Assembly (NCBI RefSeq): GCF_013389665.1
Contig: NZ_CP058316.1
Coordinates: forward strand, 1,488,001-1,552,000
Length of the DNA: 64,000 bases
Reading direction: 5' to 3'
Origin: Microbacterium oleivorans
GTDB lineage: Bacteria > Actinomycetota > Actinomycetes > Actinomycetales > Microbacteriaceae
Every line of letters begins with the position of its first letter. The first letter of the stretch is position 1. Made by a program: the position numbers and the translations under genes. Below, one piece after another: positions 46,374 to 54,935 of this stretch. The notes beneath the pieces were generated by a model, which worked only from the letters and a program-made list of their open reading frames with translations, was not told the DNA's origin and did not search any database.

Positions 46374-47819
46374 ATGTCACCCGACACGAATCCCGCCGGT
46401 CACGGGCCCACCCCCGCACCCGGCGTGCCCGTTCCTCCCACCGCCGCCCGCACGCAGGCGCTCGGCCGCATCCCCGACGTGCGCGAGCACGGCGACGACC
46501 GACCGGTCCCCCGACGCACGGTCATCTCGTGGGCGCTGTGGGATTGGGCGACGCAGCCGTTCAACTCGGTCATCCTGACCTTCGTCTTCGCCTCGCTGTT
46601 CCTCGTCTCCGACTCCTTCCTGCCCGCCGACATCGCCGCCCTCGCCGACTCCGATCCGGTCAAGGAGGCCGCGATCGCCGAGCTGGCGAGCGGGTACGGC
46701 ATCGCCTCGACGGCAGCGGGCATCCTGATCCTGCTGCTCGCGCCGGTGCTCGGGCAGACCGCCGACCGCTCCGGCCGCAAGAAGCGATGGCTCGGCGTGT
46801 TCACCGTGCTGCTCGCCCTCGTGCAGTTCTCACTGTTCTTCACCTTCGCCGACCCGGCGTACTTCTGGTACGGCGCGATCGTGTTGTCCCTGGGCGCCGT
46901 CGTGTCGGAGATCGCCGGCGTGAACTACAACGCGATGCTCGTCGAGGTCTCGACCCCGCGCACCATCGGACGGGTGAGCGGCCTCGGGTGGGGCCTGGGC
47001 TACATCGGCGGCATCATCGCGCTCGCCATCGTCGTCGGCCTCACGTTCGCCGACTGGTTCGGCCTGGACACCAGCAACGGCCTGGCCTACCGCCTCATCG
47101 CCGTCGGCTGCGGCGTATGGACCCTGGTCTTCGCCATCCCGCTCCTGGTCAACGTTCCCGAGAGCCCCGCTCCCGCGGGCGCGAAGCGCGTCGGGTTCTT
47201 CGCGGGCTACGTCCACCTGGTCAAGGACATCGCGCGACTGTGGCGCACCGAGCGCCCCACGTTCTGGTTCCTGCTCGCCAGCGCGGTCTACCGCGACGGG
47301 CTCGCGGGCGTGTTCGCCTTCGGCGGTGTGCTGGCGGCCCGGGCCTTCGGCTTCACGACGACCGAGGTCATGGTCTTCGGCATCGCTGCGAACCTCGTCG
47401 CCGGCGCCTCGACCATCGTCGCCGGACGCTTCGACGACCGCTTCGGCGCGCGCGCCGTCATCATCGCGACCCTCTCGGGCCTCATCGGCGTCGCGGTGCT
47501 GCTGCTCGTGCTGCAGGACGCCGGATCGATCGTGTTCTGGGTGGCGGGGCTCGTGCTATCGGCGTGCGTCGGGCCCGCCCAGGCGGCGAGCCGGTCGCTG
47601 CTGGCACGCGTGACGCCGCCGGGGATGCAGGGCGAGATCTTCGGCCTCTACGCCACGACCGGACGGGTCGCGAGCTTCCTGTCGCCCGCGATGTGGGCGC
47701 TGTTCATCAGCCTGTTCGGAGCGATCATCTGGGGTGTCCTCGGTATCGCCGTCGTGCTGCTGCTGGGCCTCGTACTGCTGCTGTTCGTGCGGCTCCCGCC
47801 GCAGGGCCGCGAGCGCTGA
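46374..47819 (+). CDS. UMF1 (Atg22-like) family MFS transporter
   Basis: A 481-residue 12-TM transporter. The entry segment VISWALWDWATQPFNSVIL is the hallmark of the UMF1 family, and ADRSGRKKRWLG is MFS motif A. Atg22 relatives export amino acids from the yeast vacuole; bacterial substrates are unknown. The N-terminal 45 residues are Pro-rich and cytoplasmic. GTG 46365, three codons longer, is an alternative start. Confidence 0.9.
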   Translation: MSPDTNPAGHGPTPAPGVPVPPTAARTQALGRIPDVREHGDDRPVPRRTVISWALWDWATQPFNSVILTFVFASLFLVSDSFLPADIAALADSDPVKEAAIAELASGYGIASTAAGILILLLAPVLGQTADRSGRKKRWLGVFTVLLALVQFSLFFTFADPAYFWYGAIVLSLGAVVSEIAGVNYNAMLVEVSTPRTIGRVSGLGWGLGYIGGIIALAIVVGLTFADWFGLDTSNGLAYRLIAVGCGVWTLVFAIPLLVNVPESPAPAGAKRVGFFAGYVHLVKDIARLWRTERPTFWFLLASAVYRDGLAGVFAFGGVLAARAFGFTTTEVMVFGIAANLVAGASTIVAGRFDDRFGARAVIIATLSGLIGVAVLLLVLQDAGSIVFWVAGLVLSACVGPAQAASRSLLARVTPPGMQGEIFGLYATTGRVASFLSPAMWALFISLFGAIIWGVLGIAVVLLLGLVLLLFVRLPPQGRER

Positions 47820-47846
47820 CCGGACGGCGCAGCGCGACAGCGCCTG

Positions 47847-48296
47847 TCAGCGACCCGTGCGTCGCATCGGGACGTGCGGGATGTCGTCCTCCGCGAACTC
47901 GGGTCCGCTGACCTCGAACCCGAAGCGCCCGTACCAGCCGGCGAGGTGCTTCTGCGCGTCGAGGTCGATCGGCGCGCCGGGCCGGCGCTCACCGGAACGC
48001 GCCACCGCGGCGCGCATGAGGTCGGCCGACAACCCGCGCCCGCGAGCGTGGGCTACCGTCGCGACGCGTCCGATGCGCGACACCCCGCCCGCGTCCTCCA
48101 GCAGGCGCAGCGTCGCCACGACCCTGCCCTCGTCCTCGATCCAGAACAGCTCGGTGCCCGGCTCGAGATCGCGTCCGTCGAGCTCGGGGTAGGCGGCCCG
48201 CTGCTCGACGACGAAGACGCTCACGCGCAGCCACAGGATGCGGTAGAGGGTCTCAGCCGGGACGTCGGGCAGGCGGGCGGAAGACACCGTGGGCAT
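47847..48296 (-). CDS. GNAT N-acetyltransferase (ElaA-like)
   Basis: A 149-residue acetyl-CoA-dependent transferase. The ElaA-type N-terminus LYRILWLRVSVFVVEQ and PELDGRDLEPGT are visible. The CoA pyrophosphate loop is VATVAHARGRGLS (the RxxGxG/A motif), and QKHLAGWYGRFGFEV is the C-terminal fold. The start follows TAGGCT by 6 nt. Acceptor substrate unknown. Confidence 0.9.
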   Translation of the reverse strand: MPTVSSARLPDVPAETLYRILWLRVSVFVVEQRAAYPELDGRDLEPGTELFWIEDEGRVVATLRLLEDAGGVSRIGRVATVAHARGRGLSADLMRAAVARSGERRPGAPIDLDAQKHLAGWYGRFGFEVSGPEFAEDDIPHVPMRRTGR

Positions 48297-48302
48297 CCTG
48301 CC

Positions 48303-48308
48303 AGCCTA
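48303..48308 (-). promoter_or_regulatory. -10 box of the GNAT gene (leaderless)
   Basis: TAGGCT on the minus strand, 6 nt before ATG 48296. It lies between BCCT and GNAT, giving GNAT its own transcript. Confidence 0.5.
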
Positions 48309-48349
48309 CGGCCGACGGTCCGGTGCCCGGCTCCGCGGCTTCGGGTGGA

Positions 48350-50014
48350 TCAGCCGCGTCGCCCGAGCCACGGGAAGCGCACACCGCGCTCGTTGGGCTC
48401 CTCGACATCGAGACCGTAGTGGTCGCCGATCCGCTCGATGAACTGCGCCCGTTCGGCGCGCGCGTAGGCGCGTCGTTCCCGTTGGAACGCGAGCACGGTG
48501 GCCCAGCACATCAGCAGCATCACGATCGAGAACGGCAGCGCGATGAGGATCGCGGCCGTCTGCAGCGCCTCCAGCCCGCCCGCGAGCAGAAGTGCACTCG
48601 CGAGAGCCGCGGTGGTCAGCACGAAGAAGACGCGAACCCAGCGGGGCGGTTCGGGGTTGCCGCCGGTGGCGATCATGCCCATGACGAGCGCTCCCGAGTC
48701 GGCCGACGTCACGAAGAACACGGCGATCAGCACGATGGCACCGATCGTCAGCGCACCGCCGGCGGGGAGCCCGTCGAGCAGCTGGAAGAGCGCGCCCTGC
48801 AGATTCACCGTGCCGTCGGCCGCGAGCATGGACCCCGGGTTCGCGAGCTCCTGGAACAGTGCCGAACCGCCGAGAACGGCGAACCAGAGGATGCCGATCA
48901 TCGTGGGCACGAGCAGCACACCGGCGACGAACTGCCGCACGGTTCGCCCCTTGCTGACACGCGCGATGAAGATCCCCACGAAGGGCGCCCACGAGATCCA
49001 CCAGCCCCAGTAGAACGAGGTCCAGGATGCCTGCCATTCTTCGCCCGCCGCGCCCTGGAACGCGCTGACGGTGAAGGAGAGCCCGACGAAGTTCTGGATG
49101 TACGCGCCGATCGACTGCACCCATTCACGCAAGAGGTACTGCGTCGGGCCGACGACCAGAAGGAAGACCAAGAGCAGGCCGGCGACGATGAGGTTGAAGT
49201 TCGACAACCATTTCATGCCCTTGGTCACTCCCGAGAGCACCGAAAGGAGGACGAACACCGTGACGATGGCGATCAGGCCGATGAGCATGGGATCGCTCAT
49301 CTCGGGCAACCCGACGAACTCCAGCCCCGATCCCATCTGCAGCACGCCCAGCCCGAGCGAGGTCGCCACACCGAACAGCGTGCCGACGAGCGCCACGACG
49401 TCGATGATGTTGCCCGCCGCACCACGGACCCGGTTACCCAGCAGCGGCTCGAGCGCCCAGCGGATCGAGATCGGGCGGCGGCGGCGGTGGATGGCATAGG
49501 CGAGCGCAAGACCGACCACGACGTACATCGCCCAGGCATGGACCCCCCAATGCAGATAGGTCTGCGTGAGAGCTCCCTGCGCCAGCTGCTCGGGCGTTCC
49601 GGTCACACCGGGGCGCGGGTCGACGAAGTGGCTGAGCGGCTCGCTGACGCCGTAGAAGACGAGACCGATCCCCATGCCGGCCGCGAACAGCAACGAGAAC
49701 CAGGAGCCCGTCGAGAACTCCGGCTCGTCGTCGTCGCGTCCGAGCTTGATGTCGCCGAAACGGCTGAAGCCCACGAAGAGCGCGAAGCCGACGAAGAAGG
49801 CCGCGATCAGCACGTAGTACCAGTTGAACGAGTCGACGATCGAGGTCTGGATCGCGCCGAAGAACGACTCCGCGGTCGCGGGGAAGATGATCGCGAAGGC
49901 GCTGAACCCCACGATGACGACCGCGGCGGGCCAGAACACCCAGCGGGCGATCGTGCCCGGGGTGGACACCGCGGCGATACGTACGGCGGGAGAGGGTTGG
50001 TTCTCGGTGCTCAC
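48350..50014 (-). CDS. BCCT family betaine/carnitine/choline transporter
   Basis: A 554-residue 12-TM symporter for compatible solutes. The glycine-rich stretch FAAGMGIGLVFYGVSEPLSHF is the BetP-type TM3 region, and WGVHAWAMYVVVGLALAY and the SWTSFYWGWWISWAPF box in TM8 (substrate Trp cage) are diagnostic. The short C-terminal tail (about 35 residues) has some charge but is not the long regulatory tail of BetP. GTG 50014 is the start. An osmoprotectant role is inferred from family. Confidence 0.93.
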   Translation of the reverse strand: MSTENQPSPAVRIAAVSTPGTIARWVFWPAAVVIVGFSAFAIIFPATAESFFGAIQTSIVDSFNWYYVLIAAFFVGFALFVGFSRFGDIKLGRDDDEPEFSTGSWFSLLFAAGMGIGLVFYGVSEPLSHFVDPRPGVTGTPEQLAQGALTQTYLHWGVHAWAMYVVVGLALAYAIHRRRRPISIRWALEPLLGNRVRGAAGNIIDVVALVGTLFGVATSLGLGVLQMGSGLEFVGLPEMSDPMLIGLIAIVTVFVLLSVLSGVTKGMKWLSNFNLIVAGLLLVFLLVVGPTQYLLREWVQSIGAYIQNFVGLSFTVSAFQGAAGEEWQASWTSFYWGWWISWAPFVGIFIARVSKGRTVRQFVAGVLLVPTMIGILWFAVLGGSALFQELANPGSMLAADGTVNLQGALFQLLDGLPAGGALTIGAIVLIAVFFVTSADSGALVMGMIATGGNPEPPRWVRVFFVLTTAALASALLLAGGLEALQTAAILIALPFSIVMLLMCWATVLAFQRERRAYARAERAQFIERIGDHYGLDVEEPNERGVRFPWLGRRG

Positions 50015-50092
50015 CGAACCAGGGTGGCAGGCTCGCCCCGCAGGACCAAGCGCTCGCCGACGCTTGCCCCCGACGGGGGGAACGGGTAACGG

Positions 50093-50671
50093 TCAGCGGC
50101 GCGGCCAGGCGTCGGCGAGCTTGCCGAGCAGTCGAGCGAGCTCGGCGCGCTCGACGTCGGAGAAGTCCGCGAGGGCGCCGCCGAGCGCGGCGCGACGCTC
50201 GCCGCGCACTCCCTGAGCGAGACGGCGGCCCGCGTCGGTCAGCGCGATGCGGGTGCGCCGCGCGTCGTCGGGGTCGGCCTCGCGGCGGACGAGATCGAGC
50301 TCGACGGCCTGCTGCACGAGGCGCGACGCGCGTGGCTGGTCGACGCCGATGGCCTCGCCGATGGCGCTGACGCTCAGCGGATCGGGCGCCGCGGCCAGCG
50401 CCTCGAGCATGCGCAGTCGGGCGAGCCCCGCCATCCGCCCGCGCCCCTCTCCCGGCGCGCCGCCCGAACCGAAGGGGCCGCGTCCACCGTGCGCGCCGAA
50501 GGGTCCGCCGAAGCCCGCGTGATGGTGCCGCGGCCCGTCGTGTGGTCCGCGATGGGCCTGCCCGTCCGGGCCCCGGCCCTCGCCGGCCCCGGGGCCGAAG
50601 CGGCGCAGGCCGCGCAGCCGCGAGAGCGCCTCGGCGATCGCATCGATCTGGGAATCGTCGGGGTCGGCCAT
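50093..50671 (-). CDS. MarR-family regulator with a Gly/His-rich insertion
   Basis: A 192-residue winged-helix protein. After a short helix, residues 28-76 form a low-complexity Gly/His/Phe stretch (PHDGPRHHHAGFGGPFG). The winged helix follows, with DNA helix VDQPRASRLVQQAV and the wing READPDDARRTRIALT, which is the MarR DxRxxR pattern. The His cluster could bind metal. TATTCT lies 6 nt before ATG 50671. It is divergent from another winged-helix gene with a shared operator, so each may control both. Confidence 0.85.
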   Translation of the reverse strand: MADPDDSQIDAIAEALSRLRGLRRFGPGAGEGRGPDGQAHRGPHDGPRHHHAGFGGPFGAHGGRGPFGSGGAPGEGRGRMAGLARLRMLEALAAAPDPLSVSAIGEAIGVDQPRASRLVQQAVELDLVRREADPDDARRTRIALTDAGRRLAQGVRGERRAALGGALADFSDVERAELARLLGKLADAWPRR

Positions 50672-50677
50672 GCTCCG

Positions 50678-50683
50678 AGAATA
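50678..50683 (-). promoter_or_regulatory. -10 box of the MarR gene (leaderless)
   Basis: TATTCT on the minus strand, 6 nt before ATG 50671. Confidence 0.45.
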
Positions 50684-50691
50684 CATGCGAG

Positions 50692-50747
50692 TTGACATGC
50701 ATCCTCGTCCCATGTCATAGTGCATGCACATGCAAAATGACATACAT
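50692..50747. promoter_or_regulatory. shared promoter/operator of the divergent regulator pair
   Basis: TTGACA (50692-50697) with CATAGT 18 nt later forms a promoter for the plus-strand gene. ATGTCAT (50712-50718) and ATGACAT (50737-50743) are inverted arms around TGCATGCACATGCA, so a palindrome covers the -10 and start. TGACATGCAT and TGACATACAT also repeat directly at 50693 and 50738. This is a typical MarR autoregulatory site. Confidence 0.65.
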
Positions 50748-50783
50748 CCGGTGCCGGATCGACCGGCCCACGAGAGGAACACC

Positions 50784-51443
50784 ATGACCACCCACGACAC
50801 GACCACACAGAACACGACCCCCGACCGCTCGCTGCGCTTCTGGATGCGCGCGGCACACTCCGCCTTCGCGGCCGAGCTCGCCCGAGTGCTCGCCGACGAA
50901 GGGCTCGATCGACGCGACTGGGCGGTGCTCGGCGCCCTGACGGGCGAACACGCCTTCCCCGGTCTCGACGAGCGGGTGCAGCGGGGCGGCAAGCGCGTCC
51001 GGGCCCTCGCCGCGCGCGGCTGGGCGATCGAGGCCGACGGCCGCTGGGTCGCCACCGACGAGGGACGCCGCGAACGCGACCGCATCCACGTTCTCGTCAG
51101 CGAGGTGCGCGGCCGCGCGAGCGGTGCGGTCTCGGACGACGAGTTCGCCACGACGGTCGCCTCGCTCGAGAAGATCGCACGGTCCCTCGGCTGGGACGAG
51201 AGCACGCCGCGCGACTGCGGACCCCGCGGACGCCACGGCTTCGGACACGGGCGCGGCTTCGGTCCGCGCCTGGGCGGGTTCGGCGGCTTCCGCTCCGGCT
51301 TCGGCCCGGAGCGCGGTGAACACCCGCACGGTGAGCACCCGCACGGTGAGCACCCGCACGGTGAGCACCCGCGTCTCCGCGGCGAGCGCGCGTTCGAGCG
51401 CGGCTTCACCGCCGGCTTCCGCGCGGGTCGCGACGCCGCCTGA
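50784..51443 (+). CDS. MarR-like winged-helix protein with a His-rich repeat tail
   Basis: A 219-residue protein. Residues 15-125 look like a MarR-type winged helix (LRFWMRAAHSAFAAELARVL, DWAVLGALTG, RVRALAARGWAIEADGRW) with a weak recognition helix. Residues 135-205 are Gly/Phe/Arg-rich and include four tandem GEHPH-type units. The His array could bind Ni, Zn or Cu. ATG 50784 follows GAGAGGAAC. The promoter is covered by the operator shared with the divergent MarR gene. Role as regulator or metal buffer is open. Confidence 0.7.
   Translation: MTTHDTTTQNTTPDRSLRFWMRAAHSAFAAELARVLADEGLDRRDWAVLGALTGEHAFPGLDERVQRGGKRVRALAARGWAIEADGRWVATDEGRRERDRIHVLVSEVRGRASGAVSDDEFATTVASLEKIARSLGWDESTPRDCGPRGRHGFGHGRGFGPRLGGFGGFRSGFGPERGEHPHGEHPHGEHPHGEHPRLRGERAFERGFTAGFRAGRDAA
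51315..51374 (+). repeat. four 15-bp tandem repeats encoding GEHPH
   Basis: GGTGAGCACCCGCAC is repeated at 51315, 51330, 51345 and 51360. The first copy has A at position 6 and the last ends CGT. The near identity at DNA level indicates recent slippage or expansion inside the His-rich tail. Confidence 0.9.
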
Positions 51444-51455
51444 CGCGACGCCTGC

Positions 51456-51496
51456 ACGCGTGCGACCCCGGGGCCTCGCCTCGGGATCGCACGCGT
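51456..51496. terminator. bidirectional terminator hairpin
   Basis: ACGCGTGCGACCCCG (from 51456) pairs with CGGGATCGCACGCGT (to 51496) with one mismatch and a small loop, between the convergent ends of the His-rich gene and dcd. Confidence 0.7.
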
Positions 51497-51510
51497 TCCC
51501 GGGCTCGGCC

Positions 51511-52116
51511 TCAGGCCCCGCGCGAACCGGCGTCGATCGTGCCGACGTCGGTGCGGTGGAAGTTCTGGAACGATCGCGAGGCCGTCGGCCCGCGCTGCCC
51601 CTGGTAGCGGTTGCCGTAGGGGCCCGAGCCGTACGGGTTCTCGCTGGCCGACGTGAGCTGGAAGAAGCACAGCTGCCCGATCTTCATCCCGGGCCAGAGC
51701 TTGATGGGCAGCGTCGCCACGTTGGCGAGCTCGAGCGTGACGTGCCCGGAGAAGCCCGGATCGATGAAGCCCGCCGTCGAGTGCGTGATGAGGCCGAGGC
51801 GCCCGAGCGAGGACTTTCCCTCGAGCCGCGCCGCGACGTCGTCGGCGAGCGAGACCTGCTCGAAGGTCGACCCGAGCGCGAACTCCCCCGGATGCAGGAT
51901 GAACGGCTCGCCGGGATCGACCTCGATGAGCCGGGTGAGCTCGGGCTGATCCTGCGCCGGGTCGATGAAGGGGTACTTGTGATTGTCGAAGAGCCGGAAG
52001 TAGCGATCCAACCGCACATCGACGCTCGAGGGCTGCACCATCGCCGCATCCCACGGGTCGAGGCCGATGCGGCCCTGGTCGATACCGGCACGGATGTCGC
52101 GATCACTCAGCAGCAC
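51511..52116 (-). CDS. dcd: dCTP deaminase, probably dUMP-forming
   Basis: A 201-residue trimeric enzyme of the dUTPase fold. [31 protein letters not shown] and [11 protein letters not shown] match actinobacterial Dcd, including the M. tuberculosis enzyme that converts dCTP to dUMP directly. The C-terminal [15 protein letters not shown] is the lid. GTG 52116 is chosen because TAGGCT lies 6 nt upstream and the protein then begins MLLSDRD as in relatives; GTG 52122 would leave no gap after the hexamer. Confidence 0.93.
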   Translation of the reverse strand: MLLSDRDIRAGIDQGRIGLDPWDAAMVQPSSVDVRLDRYFRLFDNHKYPFIDPAQDQPELTRLIEVDPGEPFILHPGEFALGSTFEQVSLADDVAARLEGKSSLGRLGLITHSTAGFIDPGFSGHVTLELANVATLPIKLWPGMKIGQLCFFQLTSASENPYGSGPYGNRYQGQRGPTASRSFQNFHRTDVGTIDAGSRGA

Positions 52117-52122
52117 GCTCAC

Positions 52123-52128
52123 AGCCTA
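52123..52128 (-). promoter_or_regulatory. -10 box deciding the dcd start (leaderless)
   Basis: TAGGCT on the minus strand, 6 nt before GTG 52116 and directly abutting GTG 52122. Confidence 0.5.
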
Positions 52129-52272
52129 GGGCCGCGGCCCCGGGCGGCCTACGCCTGCCGCCACCGACGCTTCGGGAGACGTGACATTCGAGACGGTTCC
52201 TCCCGCGATGAACCCGACGAGCAGCTCTCAACATCCGTTGAAATGAACGATGGTCATGTCGCAACCCCTTGC

Positions 52273-52278
52273 CAGAAT
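52273..52278 (+). promoter_or_regulatory. -10 box of the DUF222/HNH gene
   Basis: CAGAAT 6 nt before ATG 52285. Confidence 0.35.
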
Positions 52279-52284
52279 GGGAAC

Positions 52285-53642
52285 ATGCAGGCGAACGACG
52301 CGACGAGCGCGACGGGGCGCGACGACTCGCCCCACGACGCCGCGCTCGCGAGCTACGACGCCGCTCTACGTCTCGCACACGCAGGGCAGATCGCTTCGAT
52401 ACGCGCTCTCGCCGAGCTGGGCCGGTCGGCGTTGCGGGAAGCCCGACGCGAGAGCATCCGCGGAATGGCCTCCGACATGGAGCTGCGGTCGGTCGCTGCA
52501 GAAGCGGCCGGGATGGCCCGCAGCTCGGACCGGCGATTGCAGTCCGAGATCGACCACGCCATGACTGTGGTGGACGACTACCCCACCGTCTTCACGGCGT
52601 GGGAGGAACGACGGATCACCCGCGAACACGTCGATGTCGTCGTGAAAGTCGGGACCGTCGTACCCGAGGACCTACGGCCGGAGTTCGAGGTCGCGGCGGT
52701 CGCCGTGTGCGAGCGGGACATTGCGACCCGGGTGCGGGAGCCGTTGCGGGCGTTGGCGGAGAAGCTCCACCATCGCCCGTTCACCGAGCGTCACCGTGAG
52801 GCTGCCGCGCAGCGATGCGTGCGAGTCGTTCACGATGCGGACGGCATGTCGACGGTGACGGCGACCGTCCCGACGGTGCTCGCCACGGGGATGATCGACC
52901 GCCTCACCCAGATCGCACAGACCGTCAAGGATGCGCGCGGTGGGGATTCGGGCGCGGCCTTCGGGATCGACTCCGCACCTCAGCTCGACGCGCGGACGAT
53001 GGATCAACTCCGCGCTGACGCGCTCACCGACCTGGTTCTCGGCGGAGCACCCGTCGTCGATCCCGCCTCCGGGAGCGACGGCGCCGGGCCGCTGGGTGCG
53101 ATCCGGGCGCGCGTGCAGGTCGTCATCACCGCCGACACCCTCGCCGGCAAGGACGAGCACCCTGCCGAAGCCGTCGGGGCGGCGCTCGTCGACGCGCAGA
53201 CGGTGCGGGAACTCGCCGCGCAGACCACCACGTGGGACCGTCTCTTCATCGGCCCGGTCAGCCGCACCCCGGTGGAGATCGACACGTACCGGCCCACCGC
53301 CGCCATGTCCCGGCTCCTGAAGGCCCGGGACCAGCACTGCCGATTCCCGGGATGCCGGCGGGCCGCCATCCGGTCGAGATCGACCACACCGTCGACTACG
53401 CCCACGGCGGCCACACCCACATCTTCAACCTCGCCCACCTGTGCCAGAGACACCACTCGATGAAGCAATTCACCACCTGGCACGTCCGACAAGTCGGCGG
53501 CGGAGTCCTCGAGTGGACCTCGCCTTCGGGGCGGGTTTACCGCGAAGACGTGCCGATACCGGCGGTCTGCTTCACCACCGACATCGCCGATTCACCACCG
53601 AGAGCCGGCACCGGCGGACCGCCCGACCCGCCGCCCTTCTGA
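52285..53642 (+). pseudogene. DUF222/13E12-type HNH endonuclease, broken by a one-base frameshift
   Basis: The first frame encodes DUF222 (about 360 residues) up to HCRFPGCRRAAIR. It then reads out of frame and stops at 53463. The HNH half continues in another frame as EIDHTVDYAHGGHTH, NLAHLCQRHHSMKQF and on to 53642. At 53371-53381 the DNA reads CGGTCGAGATC where CGGTGCGAGATC would restore the family Cys and frame, so one G is missing after 53374. The repaired protein would be about 452 residues. Either a recent pseudogene or a sequencing error; the actinobacterial family is common and often multicopy. Confidence 0.85.
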
Positions 53643-53751
53643 CCTCCCACGATTCATCCGGCTCATCGCGCGTCGGGACCGCCACTGCGGCGCGCCCTTC
53701 CGAGTCAGCGAGCGACAAGCCGCAAGCCGCCGACCACATGCCAGGTGTCGC

Positions 53752-54750
53752 TCACGCGGGCGGCGCAGTGGTCTGCCGGGCGATGAGCTTCGTGGGAAGG
53801 CGCAGGTGCGTCGCCGAGGGTTCGTCACCGCGCATCAAGGCGAGCAGCAACTGCGCGGCCGCCGCCCCCAGACGCCCCATCGGCTGGCGCACGGTCGTGA
53901 GGGGGGTCGACAGGCGCGTCGCCTCGGGGATGTCGTCGAACCCGACGATCGACAGATCGCGCGGCACGTCGAGACCGAGCTCGGCGGCGACCTGCAGGAT
54001 CGCGATCGCCGACACGTCGTTCGCGGCGAACACCGCCGTGGGCCGCCGCGGCGACGACAACATGTCGATCGCGACCTCGCGCACGGTCGCCTCGCGGTAC
54101 CGCCCCGAACCGACGAACGACGGGTCGAAGGCGATGCCGGCGTCGGCGAGGGCGCGCCGATAGCCGGCATCTCGCGCGATGGACGAGCGCAGGTCGGCAC
54201 GACCGGCGATGTAGCCGATCCGGGTGTGACCGAGCTCGATCAGATACGACGTGGCCTCGCGCGCGCCGCCGAAGCTGTCGCTCTCGACCGTCGGCACGTC
54301 GGCGGGACCGGTGTGCGGATCGATGGCGACCAGCGGCACATCGGTGCTCGCGTTGACCACCGTGGGCGTGACCATGATGGCTCCGTCGATCAGCGTGCCG
54401 CTCAGCCGCGACAGGGACCTCCGCTCCCACCCCTCCTCATCGCCGCGAGAGCCCGAGTAGGCGAGGAGGTCGTAGCTGGTGTCGCGGAGCGCCTCGCCCA
54501 CACCCTTGAGGATCTCCGCACTGAACGGCTCGAAGTCCGCGACGAGCACGCCGATGACCCCCGTCGAACGGGACCGCATGCTGCTGGCGATGAGGCTCGA
54601 CTCGTAGCCGAGATCGGCGACGGCGGTCATGACCGCGTCGACGGTCCTCTTCGCCACGCCGTACCTCCCGTTGACGGCCTTCGAGACCGTCGAGACCGAC
54701 ACCCCCGCACGCGCGGCGACATCGTGGATCGTCGGACGGCGGCGGGTCAT
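53752..54750 (-). CDS. LacI-family transcriptional repressor
   Basis: A 332-residue sugar-responsive repressor. The N-terminal HTH with hinge is TIHDVAARAGVSVSTVSKAV, and the rest is a periplasmic-binding-protein-like sensor (for example GVIGVLVADFEP, SIVGFDDIPEATRLSTPLTT). It is divergent from an SBP-permease-GH3 operon and the gap contains a LacI-type operator, so it probably represses that operon and itself. The inducer is likely a product of the GH3 enzyme. The start follows TAGCAT by 6 nt. Confidence 0.93.
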   Translation of the reverse strand: MTRRRPTIHDVAARAGVSVSTVSKAVNGRYGVAKRTVDAVMTAVADLGYESSLIASSMRSRSTGVIGVLVADFEPFSAEILKGVGEALRDTSYDLLAYSGSRGDEEGWERRSLSRLSGTLIDGAIMVTPTVVNASTDVPLVAIDPHTGPADVPTVESDSFGGAREATSYLIELGHTRIGYIAGRADLRSSIARDAGYRRALADAGIAFDPSFVGSGRYREATVREVAIDMLSSPRRPTAVFAANDVSAIAILQVAAELGLDVPRDLSIVGFDDIPEATRLSTPLTTVRQPMGRLGAAAAQLLLALMRGDEPSATHLRLPTKLIARQTTAPPA

Positions 54751-54756
54751 GCTCGC

Positions 54757-54762
54757 ATGCTA
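54757..54762 (-). promoter_or_regulatory. -10 box of the LacI gene (leaderless)
   Basis: TAGCAT on the minus strand, 6 nt before ATG 54750. The operator begins 9 bp upstream. Confidence 0.5.
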
Positions 54763-54770
54763 GCCGGATG

Positions 54771-54792
54771 GAAACCGTTTTCGAAAACGTTT
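54771..54792. promoter_or_regulatory. LacI-family operator between the repressor and the sugar operon
   Basis: A 21-bp near-perfect palindrome (54772-54792) with one mismatch around TTTTCGAAAA. It also reads as two LacI cores, AACCGTTT and AAACGTTT, whose central CG steps are 12 bp apart. TTGACA at 54791-54796, a likely -35 for the operon with CAAACT 17 nt later, overlaps its edge. Confidence 0.8.
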
Positions 54793-54935
54793 GACACCGC
54801 TTTGTTGCCCGCGCAAACTTTCGGTGTCCGACAGCACCAGCGATGTCCGACGACAGTGAGCATCGTCGCTCCGTGATCCGTCACCGCGACCGTGCTCCCG
54901 GCAGATATCCGCTCGATGAAGAGAGAAGGAATCAC

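Noticed and set aside
51315..51374. CRISPR-like repeat array
   Set aside because: The 15-bp units are contiguous with no spacers and lie in a coding frame; no cas genes are present.
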